Part shown: positions 34,877-44,516 of the stretch, in pieces | Layout: every line of letters starts with the position of its first letter | Numbering within the stretch: the first letter of the stretch is position 1 | The notes under the pieces: generated by a model | What the model was told of the DNA's origin: nothing | The model's input: only the letters and a program-made list of their open reading frames with translations | Databases searched by the model: none | Program-made: the position numbers and the translations under genes | Source of the DNA: an uncultured Sphingomonadales bacterium | GTDB lineage: Bacteria > Pseudomonadota > Alphaproteobacteria > Sphingomonadales > Sphingomonadaceae | Length of the DNA: 61,015 nt | Direction: 5' to 3' | NCBI GenBank assembly: GCA_903821685.1 | Contig: CAIJLW010000056.1 | Coordinates: 1 to 61,015 of the forward strand

Positions 34877-35590
34877 ATGCGTCCATCAGGCCGTTCGCCA
34901 GACGAAATGCGCGCCATTTCGATTGAAACCCATTTCACCAAACATGCCGAAGGAAGCTGCCTTATCGGTTTTGGTGACACCCGCGTGCTGGTGACCGCCA
35001 GCGTCGAAGATCGCATTCCGCCATGGTTGCGTGGCAAGGGTGAAGGCTGGGTCACAGCAGAATATTCGATGCTCCCCCGCGCCACCCACACGCGTAGCCA
35101 ACGCGAAGCGGCGAAGGGCAAGCAATCGGGGCGGACTCAGGAAATTCAACGTCTTATTGGCCGCTCTTTACGTTCTGTCGTAGATCTTAAAAAGCTTGGC
35201 GAAAATCAAATCACCGTCGATTGCGATGTATTGCAGGCCGATGGCGGCACACGCACCGCCGCTATTTCTGGCGCATGGGTTGCGTTGTGGCTTGCGGTTA
35301 ATGGTTTGCTGGCGTCGGGCGCAATCAAGGAAGACCCCATCACCGGCCGCGTTGCGGCGGTAAGTTGCGGTATTTTCAAAGGCACGCCTGTGCTTGACCT
35401 TGACTATATCGAAGATTCCGATGCCGATGCCGATGCGAATTTCGTTCTGATCGAAGGCGGCCAGATTGCCGAAGTGCAAGCGACTGCCGAAGGCGCGACC
35501 TATGACGAAGAGGGCCTTCTGCGTTTGCTACGTCTTGCGCGCATGGGGACAGACCGCATCTTCGCCGCGCAGGCTGAAGCGATTAAGTAG
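34877..35590 (+). CDS. rph: Ribonuclease PH
   Basis: A 237-residue phosphorolytic 3'-5' exonuclease that trims tRNA 3' ends. It opens [20 protein letters not shown] and contains [36 protein letters not shown] and [19 protein letters not shown], all family signatures. CAGGAG sits 6 bp before the ATG. A run of DADADA near residue 195 is a small local repeat. It is first in a same-strand run with rdgB, hemW and xerC. Confidence 0.97.
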   Translation: MRPSGRSPDEMRAISIETHFTKHAEGSCLIGFGDTRVLVTASVEDRIPPWLRGKGEGWVTAEYSMLPRATHTRSQREAAKGKQSGRTQEIQRLIGRSLRSVVDLKKLGENQITVDCDVLQADGGTRTAAISGAWVALWLAVNGLLASGAIKEDPITGRVAAVSCGIFKGTPVLDLDYIEDSDADADANFVLIEGGQIAEVQATAEGATYDEEGLLRLLRLARMGTDRIFAAQAEAIK

Positions 35591-35617
35591 GGAACCCTTG
35601 ATCCCCTAAAATTCTGT

Positions 35618-35643
35618 GTCATTCCCGCGAAAGCGGGGATGAC
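35618..35643. repeat. Dispersed inverted repeat GTCATTCCCGC-GAAA-GCGGGGATGAC
   Basis: An 11-bp near-perfect stem (one G-T type pair) around a GAAA tetraloop, in the gap between rph and rdgB. Sequences of this type recur between genes in many proteobacterial genomes. It could end or stabilise transcripts; there is no T-run. Confidence 0.65.
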
Positions 35644-35659
35644 AATATGACTTGAGGCA

Positions 35660-36298
35660 ATGTTTCATATGACCCACCGCAAACTCCAGCCCGGAAAACT
35701 GGTCATCGCCAGCCATAACGCAGGCAAGGTTCGGGAAATACGGGCACTGCTTGCGCCATTTGGCATCGAACCTATTTCCGCCGGCGAGTTGGGCTTGCCT
35801 GAACCCGAGGAGACCGGAACGAGTTTCGCCGAAAACGCGTTGCTGAAGGCGCATGCGTCGGCGCAAGGTTCTGGCCTGCCCGCGCTGGCTGATGACAGCG
35901 GCCTATGCGTCGCTGCCTTGGGCGGCGCGCCGGGTGTCTACACTGCTGATTGGGCGGAAACACAGAGGTTCGAAGGCGGACCGGGGCGCGACTGGTACAT
36001 GGCGATGGGCAAAGTGGAGGGCAAGCTGGCCGAGCTGGGCCCTGACGCCGACCGAAGCGCCTATTTCGTCTGCACTTTGGCGCTTGCATGGCCCGACAGG
36101 CATGCGGAAATATTCGAAGGTCGCGTGCAGGGCAGTCTGACATGGCCACCGCGCGGGTTGCTAGGGTTTGGCTATGACCCTGTTTTTGTGCCCCAAGGCC
36201 GAAGCGAGACCTTTGCCGAACTCGACCCCCAAGAAAAACACGCAATGAGCCACCGGGCAGACGCGTTCCGCCAGTTGGTTGCAACAGTATTTTCTTGA
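35660..36298 (+). CDS. rdgB: dITP/XTP pyrophosphatase RdgB (Ham1 family)
   Basis: A 212-residue house-cleaning enzyme that hydrolyses dITP, ITP and XTP. Motifs are [13 protein letters not shown] at the start, [45 protein letters not shown] and the final SHRADAF. Two in-frame ATGs (35660 and 35669) are possible: GAGG lies very close to the first and 11 bp before the second. It is followed by hemW after 33 bp. Confidence 0.96.
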   Translation: MFHMTHRKLQPGKLVIASHNAGKVREIRALLAPFGIEPISAGELGLPEPEETGTSFAENALLKAHASAQGSGLPALADDSGLCVAALGGAPGVYTADWAETQRFEGGPGRDWYMAMGKVEGKLAELGPDADRSAYFVCTLALAWPDRHAEIFEGRVQGSLTWPPRGLLGFGYDPVFVPQGRSETFAELDPQEKHAMSHRADAFRQLVATVFS

Positions 36299-36331
36299 TC
36301 ACCCTTCCTGCGAAATAGGGTAGGAAATCTG

Positions 36332-37492
36332 ATGCCTAGCCCCCTCGCCCTCTACATTCACTGGCCGTTTTGCGTTTCCAAATGTCCCTATTGTGACTTT
36401 AATAGCCATGTGCGCGAGACGGTGGACGATGACGCATGGCGCGCCGCGTTGCTGGCAGACATGGCCTATGAGGCGGCGCTAACGCCGGGTCGTAAGCTCA
36501 CATCCATCTTCTTTGGCGGCGGGACACCGTCGCTGATGCCGCCATCGACCGTTGCTGCGCTTATTGATGCAGCGGCGCAGCATTGGGGCTTTGCCGACAA
36601 TATCGAAATTACCTTGGAGGCTAACCCATCATCGGTCGAGGCCGCGCGCTTTGCGGACATCGCCGCAGCAGGCGTGAACCGGGTGTCGCTTGGGCTTCAG
36701 TCACTGGATGATGCCGCGCTGGCGTTTCTGGGGCGCGCGCATTCGGTTGCCGAGAGCCTTGACGCCTTGGCGGTCGCACAACATCATTTCGGGCGCGTCA
36801 ACATCGACCTGATTTACGCACGGCCCGCGCAAACCGCCAGCCAGTGGGAGGCGGAGCTTCGGCGCGCTTTGTCCTTCGGCACGGATCATGTGTCGCTGTA
36901 TCAATTGACAATCGAGCCAGGCACACGGTTTGAAACGCTCGTGCGCACAGGGCATTTCATCCCCGCCGATGATGATGATGCAGCAACGCTGTATGAATTA
37001 ACCGGACAGATGACATCCGCCGCAGGCATCCCCGCCTATGAGATCAGCAACCATGCCAAGCCGGGCAGCGAAAGCCGCCATAATCTTAGCTATTGGCGCT
37101 ATGATGATTATATCGGCATTGGCCCCGGCGCGCATGGACGACGTCTTAACTTTGCAATACAACGTCATAAGAAACCTGAGAATTTCTTATCCGCTGTTGA
37201 ACGTAATGCTCACGGCATCAGCAGCGAAGATCGTCTCGATGCGGCAACGCGCGCGACCGAAAGCCTGCTGATGGGTTTGCGATTGGCCGAGGGGATTAGC
37301 CTTAGCCGATTGTCCGACCGGACAGGGATTGCCTCTGACGATTTGCTCGACATCCACGCGATCGACAAGATCGCGCAGCTTGGCCTTATCCGGCGCGATG
37401 GCGACCGCGTGACGGTCACGCCGCAGGGCATGCCGTTGCTTGATGCCATCCTGCCGCAGATAGTAAATGTTGAGGCGGAAGCCGCCGCCTGA
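36332..37492 (+). CDS. hemW: Radical SAM heme chaperone HemW
   Basis: A 386-residue HemN-like radical SAM protein. The cluster motif is FCVSKCPYCDFNSH (CX3CX2C), followed by IFFGGGTPSLMP and VSLGLQSLDD. Proteins of this length that lack the longer HemN N-terminus are HemW, which binds and inserts heme; they were earlier called oxygen-independent coproporphyrinogen oxidase. It lies between rdgB and xerC on the same strand. Confidence 0.93.
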   Translation: MPSPLALYIHWPFCVSKCPYCDFNSHVRETVDDDAWRAALLADMAYEAALTPGRKLTSIFFGGGTPSLMPPSTVAALIDAAAQHWGFADNIEITLEANPSSVEAARFADIAAAGVNRVSLGLQSLDDAALAFLGRAHSVAESLDALAVAQHHFGRVNIDLIYARPAQTASQWEAELRRALSFGTDHVSLYQLTIEPGTRFETLVRTGHFIPADDDDAATLYELTGQMTSAAGIPAYEISNHAKPGSESRHNLSYWRYDDYIGIGPGAHGRRLNFAIQRHKKPENFLSAVERNAHGISSEDRLDAATRATESLLMGLRLAEGISLSRLSDRTGIASDDLLDIHAIDKIAQLGLIRRDGDRVTVTPQGMPLLDAILPQIVNVEAEAAA

Positions 37493-37505
37493 TAGCATAA
37501 GCTTT

Positions 37506-38393
37506 ATGCCGTCCTTGCTTGCCGAATATCTTGCATATCTGACCGACAACCGCCGGCTGTCGCCGCATAGCGTGCGGGCCTATCACGCAACGGCCGATCG
37601 GCTGACGGGGTTTCTGCAGTTGCATTGGGGCACGGACGTCACGCGTGAAACGCTGCGCAAAGTTTCCGCAGCCGACATGAGGGCATTTCTGGCCGACCGC
37701 AGGGGCGATGGCCTCACGAACCGCTCCACCGCGCGCGAACTTTCCGCCACGCGACATTTCCTGCGCTTTGCCTTGGCCGATGATGTTACTTTGCCCGTGA
37801 TGAAGGGCCCGCGGGTGCAGCGCAGCCTGCCGCGTCCCGTCAATCCCGACGACGTTCTAGCTCTGGCCGATGATGTTGCCGAAAATGCACAGGATGGCTG
37901 GATTGGTGCGCGCGATTGGGCGTTGCTTTTGCTGCTCTATGGCAGCGGCTTGCGCGTGAGCGAGGCGACTGGCCTGATGGGAGACATATTGCCGCTGGGC
38001 AGCACATTGCGCGTCACGGGTAAGCGCAACAAGACACGCATAGTGCCGTTGCTGGAGCAAGTCCGTACCGCCATTGAGGAATATCTCGCTTTGTGCCCTT
38101 ATGCCGCAAGCGCCGACCAGCCAATGTTTCGTGGCGCGCGTGGTGGTCCGTTATCGCCTGCACTCGTGCGCCGCGCGGTTCAGGGGGCGCGGACGCGATT
38201 GGGCTTATCGGACCGCACCACGCCGCATGCCCTGCGCCACAGCTTTGCCACACATTTGTTGGCAGGCGGGGCCGACTTGCGCAGTCTTCAGGAATTATTG
38301 GGCCATGCCAGCCTCTCGTCGACTCAGGTCTACACCGCTGTCGATACCGCTATGCTTCTGGATGTGTATCAGAACGCGCATCCGCGGGCGTAG
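37506..38393 (+). CDS. xerC: Tyrosine recombinase XerC
   Basis: About 295 residues. The SAM-like domain (LLAEYLAYLTDNRRLSPHSVRAY) precedes the catalytic core: Arg in YGSGLRVSEATGL, HALRHSFATHLLAGG, and LGHASLSSTQVYTAVD with the nucleophile Tyr. The start MPSLLAEYL is chosen; a longer frame would begin inside hemW. XerC pairs with XerD at dif. Its last 44 bp overlap the end of the convergent dedA-like gene. Confidence 0.92.
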   Translation: MPSLLAEYLAYLTDNRRLSPHSVRAYHATADRLTGFLQLHWGTDVTRETLRKVSAADMRAFLADRRGDGLTNRSTARELSATRHFLRFALADDVTLPVMKGPRVQRSLPRPVNPDDVLALADDVAENAQDGWIGARDWALLLLLYGSGLRVSEATGLMGDILPLGSTLRVTGKRNKTRIVPLLEQVRTAIEEYLALCPYAASADQPMFRGARGGPLSPALVRRAVQGARTRLGLSDRTTPHALRHSFATHLLAGGADLRSLQELLGHASLSSTQVYTAVDTAMLLDVYQNAHPRA

Positions 38394-38982
38394 CCTTCCA
38401 CCGGACGAGCCGCCAAACATACGTCAGGACGATGCCGACGATCACGACGGTCGATAATAGCCCAAGCCATTTTTCGATATCTTTGAACTGCGATCCCAGA
38501 AAATATCCTCCGCCAGCCAGCGCCGCGGTCCAACCGGCAGTTCCGATCGTCGAAAAAATAAGGAACCGGGCAAGCGACATACCAAACAGGCCGGCGGGAA
38601 TAGAAATCAACGACCGCAATGTCGGCAACATGCGCGCCACCAGAACGATAATCGATCCATGCTTACGAAACAGCGCCTGCCCGCGTTCGATCTCCGCCCA
38701 ATCCAGCGTCAACCAACGGCTATAGCGATCAATAAAGCGCCGCATGCGGGCTTCACCGAATTTGATGGCCAGCCAATACCACATCCAGTTGCCCAGCATT
38801 GCACCCGCCGTGCCCGCCGCGATGGTACCGCCAAGATTCATATTGCCCCGCGCGGCAGATACCCCTGCCACGGTCATGATGACTTCGGAAGGGATGGGCG
38901 GGAACACTGTTTCCAGAAGCATGAGCAAGCCCACGCCCCAATAATGGCCCCATTCGACCAGATGGATGATCCAGTCTTCCAT
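38350..38982 (-). CDS. DedA family membrane protein
   Basis: A 210-residue DedA (VTT domain) protein with about five hydrophobic segments. MLLETVFPPIPSEVIMTVAG near the start and FGEARMRRFIDRYSRW / RMLPTLRSLISIPAGLF in the middle are family hallmarks. DedA proteins are linked to membrane lipid recycling and proton-motive-force-dependent processes. Its 3' end overlaps the 3' end of xerC on the other strand by 44 bp. It lies 5 bp from the gshB stop on the same strand. Confidence 0.92.
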   Translation of the reverse strand: MEDWIIHLVEWGHYWGVGLLMLLETVFPPIPSEVIMTVAGVSAARGNMNLGGTIAAGTAGAMLGNWMWYWLAIKFGEARMRRFIDRYSRWLTLDWAEIERGQALFRKHGSIIVLVARMLPTLRSLISIPAGLFGMSLARFLIFSTIGTAGWTAALAGGGYFLGSQFKDIEKWLGLLSTVVIVGIVLTYVWRLVRWKATPADARSDTHPEA

Positions 38983-38987
38983 GAAAT

Positions 38988-39944
38988 TTATGCTTTAATT
39001 CGGGCTTCGATGGCGTCCAAAATCAGGGACGGTGTGTCGGTGCCGTTAAACCGGTCAATCGCAACAATGCCTGTCGGCGATGTGACGTTGATTTCGGTCA
39101 ACCACTGCCCGCCGATAACGTCAATGCCGACGAATATCAGGCCAAGTTCCCTGAGGCGCGGGCCCATTGCGGCGCAAATTTCAAGCTCACGGGGCGTCAG
39201 ATCCGTCGCCTCTGCGCTGCCCCCTAGGGCTAGGTTCGACCGGAATTCGCCTTCACCCGGCCGGCGGTTGATCGCGCCAGTCACTGCGCCGTCGATCATG
39301 ACGATGCGTTTGTCGCCCAGCGCCACATCAGGAAGGAATGGCTGCACCATATGCGGTTCAGGCCATGTGTTGTTGAACACTTCGAACAGCGCACCAAGGT
39401 TGCTGCCGTCGGCATCAATGCGGAAAATGGCTTTGCCGCCATTGCCGTGCAGCGGTTTCACCACCACTGCGCCATGTATTTTTTGGAAGTCACGCACTTC
39501 GTCGGCTGAGCGCGTGATGATCGTTGGTGGCATAAACTGGCGATAATCCAGCACCATCACCTTTTCCGGCGCGTTGCGGACGCTCGCCGGATTGTTGACC
39601 ACCAGAGTTTCATGCTCAATCCGCTCAAGCAAATGCGTGGCGGTTATGTACCCGACATGAAAGGGCGGGTCCTGCCGCATCAACACGACATCAATATCCG
39701 TGCCCAAGTCGATCTTCTTTGGCGTGCCAAAACGGTAATGCGCGCCCTCCAGCCGTTGAACGTCATGCACCGGGTGTGCCCAAGCCGTCAGCCGGTCATG
39801 CGCATCTAAGGTCAATGAGCCCACATCATAATGCCAGATGTCATAACCACGCGCTTGGCCTGCGAGCATCAGCGCAAAGCTTGAGTCGCCGTTGATGTTG
39901 ATGCCGTCCATCGGGTCCATCTGGACCGCCATTTTGATTGCCAT
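38988..39944 (-). CDS. gshB: Glutathione synthetase GshB
   Basis: A 318-residue ATP-grasp ligase that adds Gly to gamma-Glu-Cys. Markers are MAIKMAVQMDPMDGININGDSSFALMLAG (start), MRQDPPFHVGYITATHLLE, VVKPLHGNGGKAIFRI, and INVTSPTGIVAIDRF near the end. AGGAA precedes the chosen ATG; the frame extends to 40037 but overlaps yraN. It is last in the rsmI-yraN-gshB run. Confidence 0.97.
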   Translation of the reverse strand: MAIKMAVQMDPMDGININGDSSFALMLAGQARGYDIWHYDVGSLTLDAHDRLTAWAHPVHDVQRLEGAHYRFGTPKKIDLGTDIDVVLMRQDPPFHVGYITATHLLERIEHETLVVNNPASVRNAPEKVMVLDYRQFMPPTIITRSADEVRDFQKIHGAVVVKPLHGNGGKAIFRIDADGSNLGALFEVFNNTWPEPHMVQPFLPDVALGDKRIVMIDGAVTGAINRRPGEGEFRSNLALGGSAEATDLTPRELEICAAMGPRLRELGLIFVGIDVIGGQWLTEINVTSPTGIVAIDRFNGTDTPSLILDAIEARIKA

Positions 39945-39955
39945 TTCGCGAGTTC

Positions 39956-40306
39956 CTATCCGTGCCAGACATTTGGCAAATGGTTGGGCCAGCGCCATGG
40001 CGCAACCATAATCACGTCTATCTGCATATTTTCGCACTCTTTACCATATTTCGGGAGCAGAATTTCTGCCGCAGCCGCCACGCGGCGCAACCGTGTGGCA
40101 TCAATTGCGGTGGCGAGGTCAACTGCTTTCGTCCGGGCCTTTACCTCAACAAAGGCTATGCTTTTGCCGCGCCGCGCGATCACGTCAACTTCGCCCCGCG
40201 GGGTCTTTACGCGTGCGCCAACGATGCGCCAACCTTTCAAACGCAAGAACCACGCCGCAATCGCTTCGCCGCGTCGTCCGCGTTTTTCGGCGGCAAGACG
40301 GTTCAT
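39956..40306 (-). CDS. yraN: YraN (UPF0102) family endonuclease-like protein
   Basis: A 116-residue protein with the restriction-endonuclease-like core of UPF0102: RGRRGEAIAAWFLRLKGW at the start, then GEVDVIARRGKSIAFVEVKAR, giving the E...D...ExK metal-binding pattern. The biological role is not settled. Its start overlaps the rsmI stop by 4 bp, a neighbourhood kept across many proteobacteria. Confidence 0.92.
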   Translation of the reverse strand: MNRLAAEKRGRRGEAIAAWFLRLKGWRIVGARVKTPRGEVDVIARRGKSIAFVEVKARTKAVDLATAIDATRLRRVAAAAEILLPKYGKECENMQIDVIMVAPWRWPNHLPNVWHG

Positions 40307-41133
40307 GAGGCCTTCAACTCGGAAGCGCGCGCATAGACCGCATTCCGTTCAAGACCAAAGCGTTTGGCAATCGCGCCAGCCGCCTTGGCCGCCGACATAG
40401 TTGCCAAAGCTTCTTTCAGGGCGGCATCCAGATCACCTGTTTCCGCCACCACATTATCAGCAGGCGGGCCAACAATCAGGACGATCTCGCCCTTCGGTTC
40501 ATGCTCTGCATAACGTGCGGCCAGTTCAGCCGCCGTTCCTGTAACGACCTCTTCAAACTTCTTGGTCAACTCACGCGCAACGGCCACTTCGCGGTCGCCA
40601 TAGGTTTCGGCGATCGCAGCCAAGCTTGCGGCCAGTCTGGGGCCAGCCTCATAAAAGACCAACGTCGCCTTTACCTGCCCCAACTCCATCAAGGTCTCAA
40701 TCCGCGCTTTCGCTTTGTTCGGCAAAAACCCGGCAAACAAAAATCGGTCCGTGGGAAGCCCACAGATGGACAAAGCCGCTGTCACAGCACTTGCGCCGGG
40801 AATGGTGAACACAGGCACGCCAGCTTCACGTGCGGACCGTACAAGCTTATATCCAGGGTCGGAGATGAGCGGCGTTCCGGCATCCGACACCAACGCAACC
40901 ACAGCCCCGCGCGCGGCAGCGACCAGGGATTCTCGTTCGACTTCCCCGCTATGGTCATTGTACCGACGCATCTTCTTTTTTATGCCCAAATGATGCAGCA
41001 ATTTGCCGGTTACGCGGCTGTCCTCAACCGCGACGATTTCTGCAGCTTTCAAAAGGTCGATTGCCCGTTGTGACATATCTGCAAGGTTGCCGATAGGGGT
41101 CGCAACGACATATAAGCCTGATTCGAAAGTCAT
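40303..41133 (-). CDS. rsmI: 16S rRNA 2'-O-methyltransferase RsmI
   Basis: A 276-residue SAM-dependent enzyme that 2'-O-methylates C1402 of 16S rRNA. Signatures are YVVATPIGNLADMSQRA, VAVEDSRVTGKLLHHLGI, LVSDAGTPLISDPGYKLVR, and the E-A-G-P-R-L stretch. The start at 41133 matches relatives; the frame runs on to 41205 into the lppC 5' end. Divergent from lppC with about 33 bp between. Confidence 0.95.
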   Translation of the reverse strand: MTFESGLYVVATPIGNLADMSQRAIDLLKAAEIVAVEDSRVTGKLLHHLGIKKKMRRYNDHSGEVERESLVAAARGAVVALVSDAGTPLISDPGYKLVRSAREAGVPVFTIPGASAVTAALSICGLPTDRFLFAGFLPNKAKARIETLMELGQVKATLVFYEAGPRLAASLAAIAETYGDREVAVARELTKKFEEVVTGTAAELAARYAEHEPKGEIVLIVGPPADNVVAETGDLDAALKEALATMSAAKAAGAIAKRFGLERNAVYARASELKAS

Positions 41134-41166
41134 CGGAATTAGAAGCTTCTTCCCAAGGAACATAAA

Positions 41167-42333
41167 ATGAGCGCAACCATTGCCGCAACGAGCGCACGGC
41201 CGCAAGCTTTAGCAGGCCAATTCAAAAAGCTACTGATCTTGGCATCCGTCGCCCTGCTCGCTGCGTGTAGCTCGATACCGCGCGGCAAAGGGCCGCCGCC
41301 TGTTGTGACCGCCGATCCCATGGATGGCATGCACCGCGTTGCCTTGCTGTTGCCAGTCACTGGCCCAGACGCAGATGTCGGGCAGGCGATTGCCAATGCA
41401 ACTGCTCTGGCCCTCACCGATACCAAAGTAACCAACATCCGCATGATCACTTATGACACTGGCACTGGCGTCGCAGCGGCGACGAAGCGGGCTATCGCCG
41501 ATGGCAACAAGCTTATCTTGGGGCCACTACGCGGCGATGATGTCGTTGAAGTTGCGGCGCAGGCAAAGCCAGCGGGCGTACCCATCATCAGCTTCTCCAA
41601 CGACATTGGCGTTGCCGGACAAAATGTGTTTTTGCTTGGCCATTTGCCGAACCAATCGATTGAACGCGTCGTGCGTTACGCCCAATCGCAAGGGTATAAT
41701 CGCTTTGCTGGCATAGTATCTTCTAATGTCTACGGGCAACGCGCGCTGTCGAATATGACTGTGGCGGTGCGGGCTGCGGGCGGCACTTTGGTAGCTATTC
41801 AGGAATCAAACGGCACTGCGGCTTCGGCGGATGCCGCCGCCCGCCGTCTGGTCCAATTGGGCGGTATTGACGCAATCCTGATTGCCGACAGCGGCCGCGC
41901 AGCGATTGCAACCGTCCCGGCGCTGCGTCGCAACGGCCTGCGCACGGCAAAAATTCTCGGTACCGATTTGTGGAATATCGACGGCACCCTTGCGAGCAAT
42001 GCGTCCATGTATGGCGCGTGGTTCGCGAGCGTGTCGGACACTTTGTTCACACAATATGCGGCCAAATATCGCGCCCGCTTTGGCAAGGCGCCTTTGCGTC
42101 TTTCCAGCCTTGGTTATGACTCCGTGTTGCTGGTCGCACGCGTCTCGCGCGACTGGCGCCCAGGAACGCGGTTCCCTGTCGGTCAGCTGACCGATCCGCA
42201 AGGCTTCATTGGCGTTGACGGGGCGTTCCGCTTTAACGCCAACGGGCTTACCGACCGTATGCTTGAGGTGCAGGAAATTGAGGCTGGTAAATTTGTCACC
42301 ATCAGCCCGGCACCTACCCAATTTGCGAAATAA
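41167..42333 (+). CDS. Penicillin-binding protein activator, LppC family lipoprotein
   Basis: A 388-residue lipoprotein. Its N-terminal signal ends in LLAACSS, so the lipidated Cys is at about residue 34. The mature part is a periplasmic-binding-protein fold (RVALLLPVTGPDADVGQAIANA, LILGPLRGDDV, VPIISFSNDIG, FRFNANGLTDR) matching the C-terminal domain of LpoA. In E. coli LpoA activates the peptidoglycan synthase PBP1A from the outer membrane. The N-terminal TPR half of LpoA is absent, as is normal for alphaproteobacteria. Divergent from rsmI. Confidence 0.92.
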   Translation: MSATIAATSARPQALAGQFKKLLILASVALLAACSSIPRGKGPPPVVTADPMDGMHRVALLLPVTGPDADVGQAIANATALALTDTKVTNIRMITYDTGTGVAAATKRAIADGNKLILGPLRGDDVVEVAAQAKPAGVPIISFSNDIGVAGQNVFLLGHLPNQSIERVVRYAQSQGYNRFAGIVSSNVYGQRALSNMTVAVRAAGGTLVAIQESNGTAASADAAARRLVQLGGIDAILIADSGRAAIATVPALRRNGLRTAKILGTDLWNIDGTLASNASMYGAWFASVSDTLFTQYAAKYRARFGKAPLRLSSLGYDSVLLVARVSRDWRPGTRFPVGQLTDPQGFIGVDGAFRFNANGLTDRMLEVQEIEAGKFVTISPAPTQFAK

Positions 42334-42382
42334 GCAAAAGGTTTAGGAAACTCCACCAACTGCGGAGCTTCGACCGACGCTA

Positions 42383-42940
42383 TCAGTGGTTGCAATGCTC
42401 GTTATGAACATGGCCGCCACCCATTTTGCGGGCCTTTTCAATTTTCTTCAACACCATCTGGCGCTTTAGGCGCGACAGATGGTCGATGAACAATATGCCT
42501 TCCAAATGATCCATCTCATGCTGCAAACATGTCGCCATGAGCCCAGTCATGATTTCTTCATGCACATTGCCTTCAATATCCTGCCAGCGGGCGCGGATTT
42601 GCGCAGGCCGCTCAACATCAGCATATTGGTCCGGCACTGACAAACAGCCTTCATTGTAAAGGCTATATGTGTCTGATGGATCCAAGATTTCGGGGTTCAC
42701 AAAGACGCGCGGGTTGCGGACGGGTTCTTCACCCTCCGTTTCATCTTCTTGCAAGTCGATGACCAACAGACGCTTTGGCACACCCACTTGAATGGCCGCC
42801 AGGCCAATGCCGGGCGCGGCATACATTGTTTCGATCATGTCATTGACCAACGTCTTCAGGTCATCGCCAAAGCTCTCAACAGGTTTTGAGATGGTTTTCA
42901 GGCGCGCATCGGGCACTTCAAGAATAGGTAAGATAGCCAT
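42383..42940 (-). CDS. def: Peptide deformylase
   Basis: A 185-residue metalloenzyme that removes formyl groups from nascent proteins. The three motifs are GIGLAAIQVG, EGCLSVP and QHEMDHLEGILF (HEXXH). The start MAILPILEVPDARL is standard; a longer open frame to 43057 overlaps recR. A His-rich C-terminus (GGGHVHNEHCNH) is unusual and could bind metal. Its substrate is created by the fmt product, encoded just beyond recR. Confidence 0.96.
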   Translation of the reverse strand: MAILPILEVPDARLKTISKPVESFGDDLKTLVNDMIETMYAAPGIGLAAIQVGVPKRLLVIDLQEDETEGEEPVRNPRVFVNPEILDPSDTYSLYNEGCLSVPDQYADVERPAQIRARWQDIEGNVHEEIMTGLMATCLQHEMDHLEGILFIDHLSRLKRQMVLKKIEKARKMGGGHVHNEHCNH

Positions 42941-42971
42941 GGGTCGCAAATAGGGACGGTCTTTGGATAAA

Positions 42972-43568
42972 TCAACCGACAGGACGCCTAGCGCGTAATG
43001 CCTGCGCCAAAGTACCGTCGTCGAGATAGTCAAGCTCCCCGCCCACAGGCACACCATGTGCCAATTGCGTTAAGCGAATAGGGAATTGTTCAAGCCGCTC
43101 GGCCAGATAATGCGCCGTGGTCTGCCCCTCAAGCGTAGCATTCATGGCGAGCACAACCTCGTCAATGCCGCCTACGGCGATCCGGCTGACCAAACCGTCG
43201 ATGTTCAGATCCTCTGGCCGAACGCCATCAAGCGCGGACAAACGGCCGCCAAGGACATGGTATTTCCCAGGGAAAAGACGTGATCGGTCAAGCGCCCACA
43301 GGTCGGATACATCCTCCACAACACAGATCGAACGGATGTCGCGCCTTGGGTCCACACAAATGCCGCAGGGGTTGCTGGTGTCGATATTGCCGCAGGTGCT
43401 GCACACCACCAGCCTTTGTTCGACATGCTCCAACGCGCGCAAAAGTGGCTGCAATACGCTTTCACGCTTCTTCATAAGGTGCAGCACAACACGCCGCGCG
43501 GAACGCGGGCCAAGCCCCGGCAGTTTGGACAATGCCTGTGCGAGTGCGTCTATTTCTTGCGATGCCAT
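42972..43568 (-). CDS. recR: Recombination protein RecR
   Basis: A 198-residue RecR. It has the helix-hairpin-helix [20 protein letters not shown], a zinc finger with CSTC and CGIC pairs, and a Toprim domain ([13 protein letters not shown]...[19 protein letters not shown]). RecR acts with RecF/RecO to load RecA on gapped DNA. The start at 43568 is standard; the open frame up to 43931 overlaps the divergent fmt gene and is a shadow. Confidence 0.97.
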   Translation of the reverse strand: MASQEIDALAQALSKLPGLGPRSARRVVLHLMKKRESVLQPLLRALEHVEQRLVVCSTCGNIDTSNPCGICVDPRRDIRSICVVEDVSDLWALDRSRLFPGKYHVLGGRLSALDGVRPEDLNIDGLVSRIAVGGIDEVVLAMNATLEGQTTAHYLAERLEQFPIRLTQLAHGVPVGGELDYLDDGTLAQALRARRPVG

Positions 43569-43610
43569 GCGCCCGGTCTTAGGGGGCTTTTGAACAAAGG
43601 AAAAGTGACG

Positions 43611-44516
43611 ATGCGTCTTGCCTTCATGGGAACTCCGGAATTTGCCGTGCCGACGCTCGATGCATTGGTGGCGGCCGGGCATGATGTGGTCGCGGTATAC
43701 ACGCAGCCGCCACGTCCCGCCAATCGCGGCAAGAAGCTTACGCCGTCGGCCGTTCAGCAACGTGCAGAGGGACTTGGCCTCGTTGTACGATCGCCTCTGT
43801 CGCTGCGTCAGGAGGACGCACAGGCGGAATTTGCGGCGCTGGACCTCGATGTAGCGATCGTTGCTGCTTATGGCCGAATACTGCCCCCAGCAGTCCTCGA
43901 AGCCCCAAAACATGGCTGCCTCAATGCCCATGGCTCGCTGCTACCGCGCTGGCGGGGTGCCGCGCCGGTGCAGCGTGCCATATTGGCTGGGGATGCCATG
44001 ACTGGTGTCATGGTTATGCAGATGGAGGCTGGACTTGATACCGGCCCCGTCCGCGCGACAACCGAAGTAGAAATCGCGCAGAAGACAACTGGCATGCTCA
44101 CTATGGAACTGGCGGAGCTTGGCGCGAAGTTGATGGTTCGGGTATTGGCGGATCTCGATGCATTTCCATGCGTGAGTCAGCCTGAAGCGGGTATCACTTA
44201 TGCCGCCAAGATCGACAAGGCTGAAACAAAGCTGGATTTCAACCTACCCGCCGAGGCGGTCGAACGGCAAATCCGCGCCTTTAATCCCGCGCCGGGCGCT
44301 TGGTTCGCGTTTGAAGGGGAACGTTACCGCGTGCTGTCCGCCGAAATCGTTGCAGCTAATGGCACAGCGGGCGTAGTTATCGATGACGCGCTGACAATCG
44401 CTTGCAAAGCCAACGCCATTCGCCCCAGCATGATCCAACGCGCAGGTAAACCTGCAATGCCAACCGCCGACCTGCTGCGCGGCAAGGCGATTGCGGCTGG
44501 CACACGCCTGTCATGA
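43611..44516 (+). CDS. fmt: Methionyl-tRNA formyltransferase
   Basis: A 301-residue enzyme that formylates initiator Met-tRNA. Signatures are [58 protein letters not shown] (positions about 85-125, with the catalytic Asn and His) and DTGPVRA, then the C-terminal tRNA-binding domain. GGAAAAG precedes the ATG. Stop and truA start overlap in ATGA. Deformylase is encoded 0.7 kb away on the other strand, an arrangement with recR between. Confidence 0.97.
   Translation: MRLAFMGTPEFAVPTLDALVAAGHDVVAVYTQPPRPANRGKKLTPSAVQQRAEGLGLVVRSPLSLRQEDAQAEFAALDLDVAIVAAYGRILPPAVLEAPKHGCLNAHGSLLPRWRGAAPVQRAILAGDAMTGVMVMQMEAGLDTGPVRATTEVEIAQKTTGMLTMELAELGAKLMVRVLADLDAFPCVSQPEAGITYAAKIDKAETKLDFNLPAEAVERQIRAFNPAPGAWFAFEGERYRVLSAEIVAANGTAGVVIDDALTIACKANAIRPSMIQRAGKPAMPTADLLRGKAIAAGTRLS

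Noticed and set aside
43569-43931. N-terminal extension of recR across fmt
   Set aside because: RecR proteins are about 200 residues; the extra 121 residues are antisense to the conserved fmt start.
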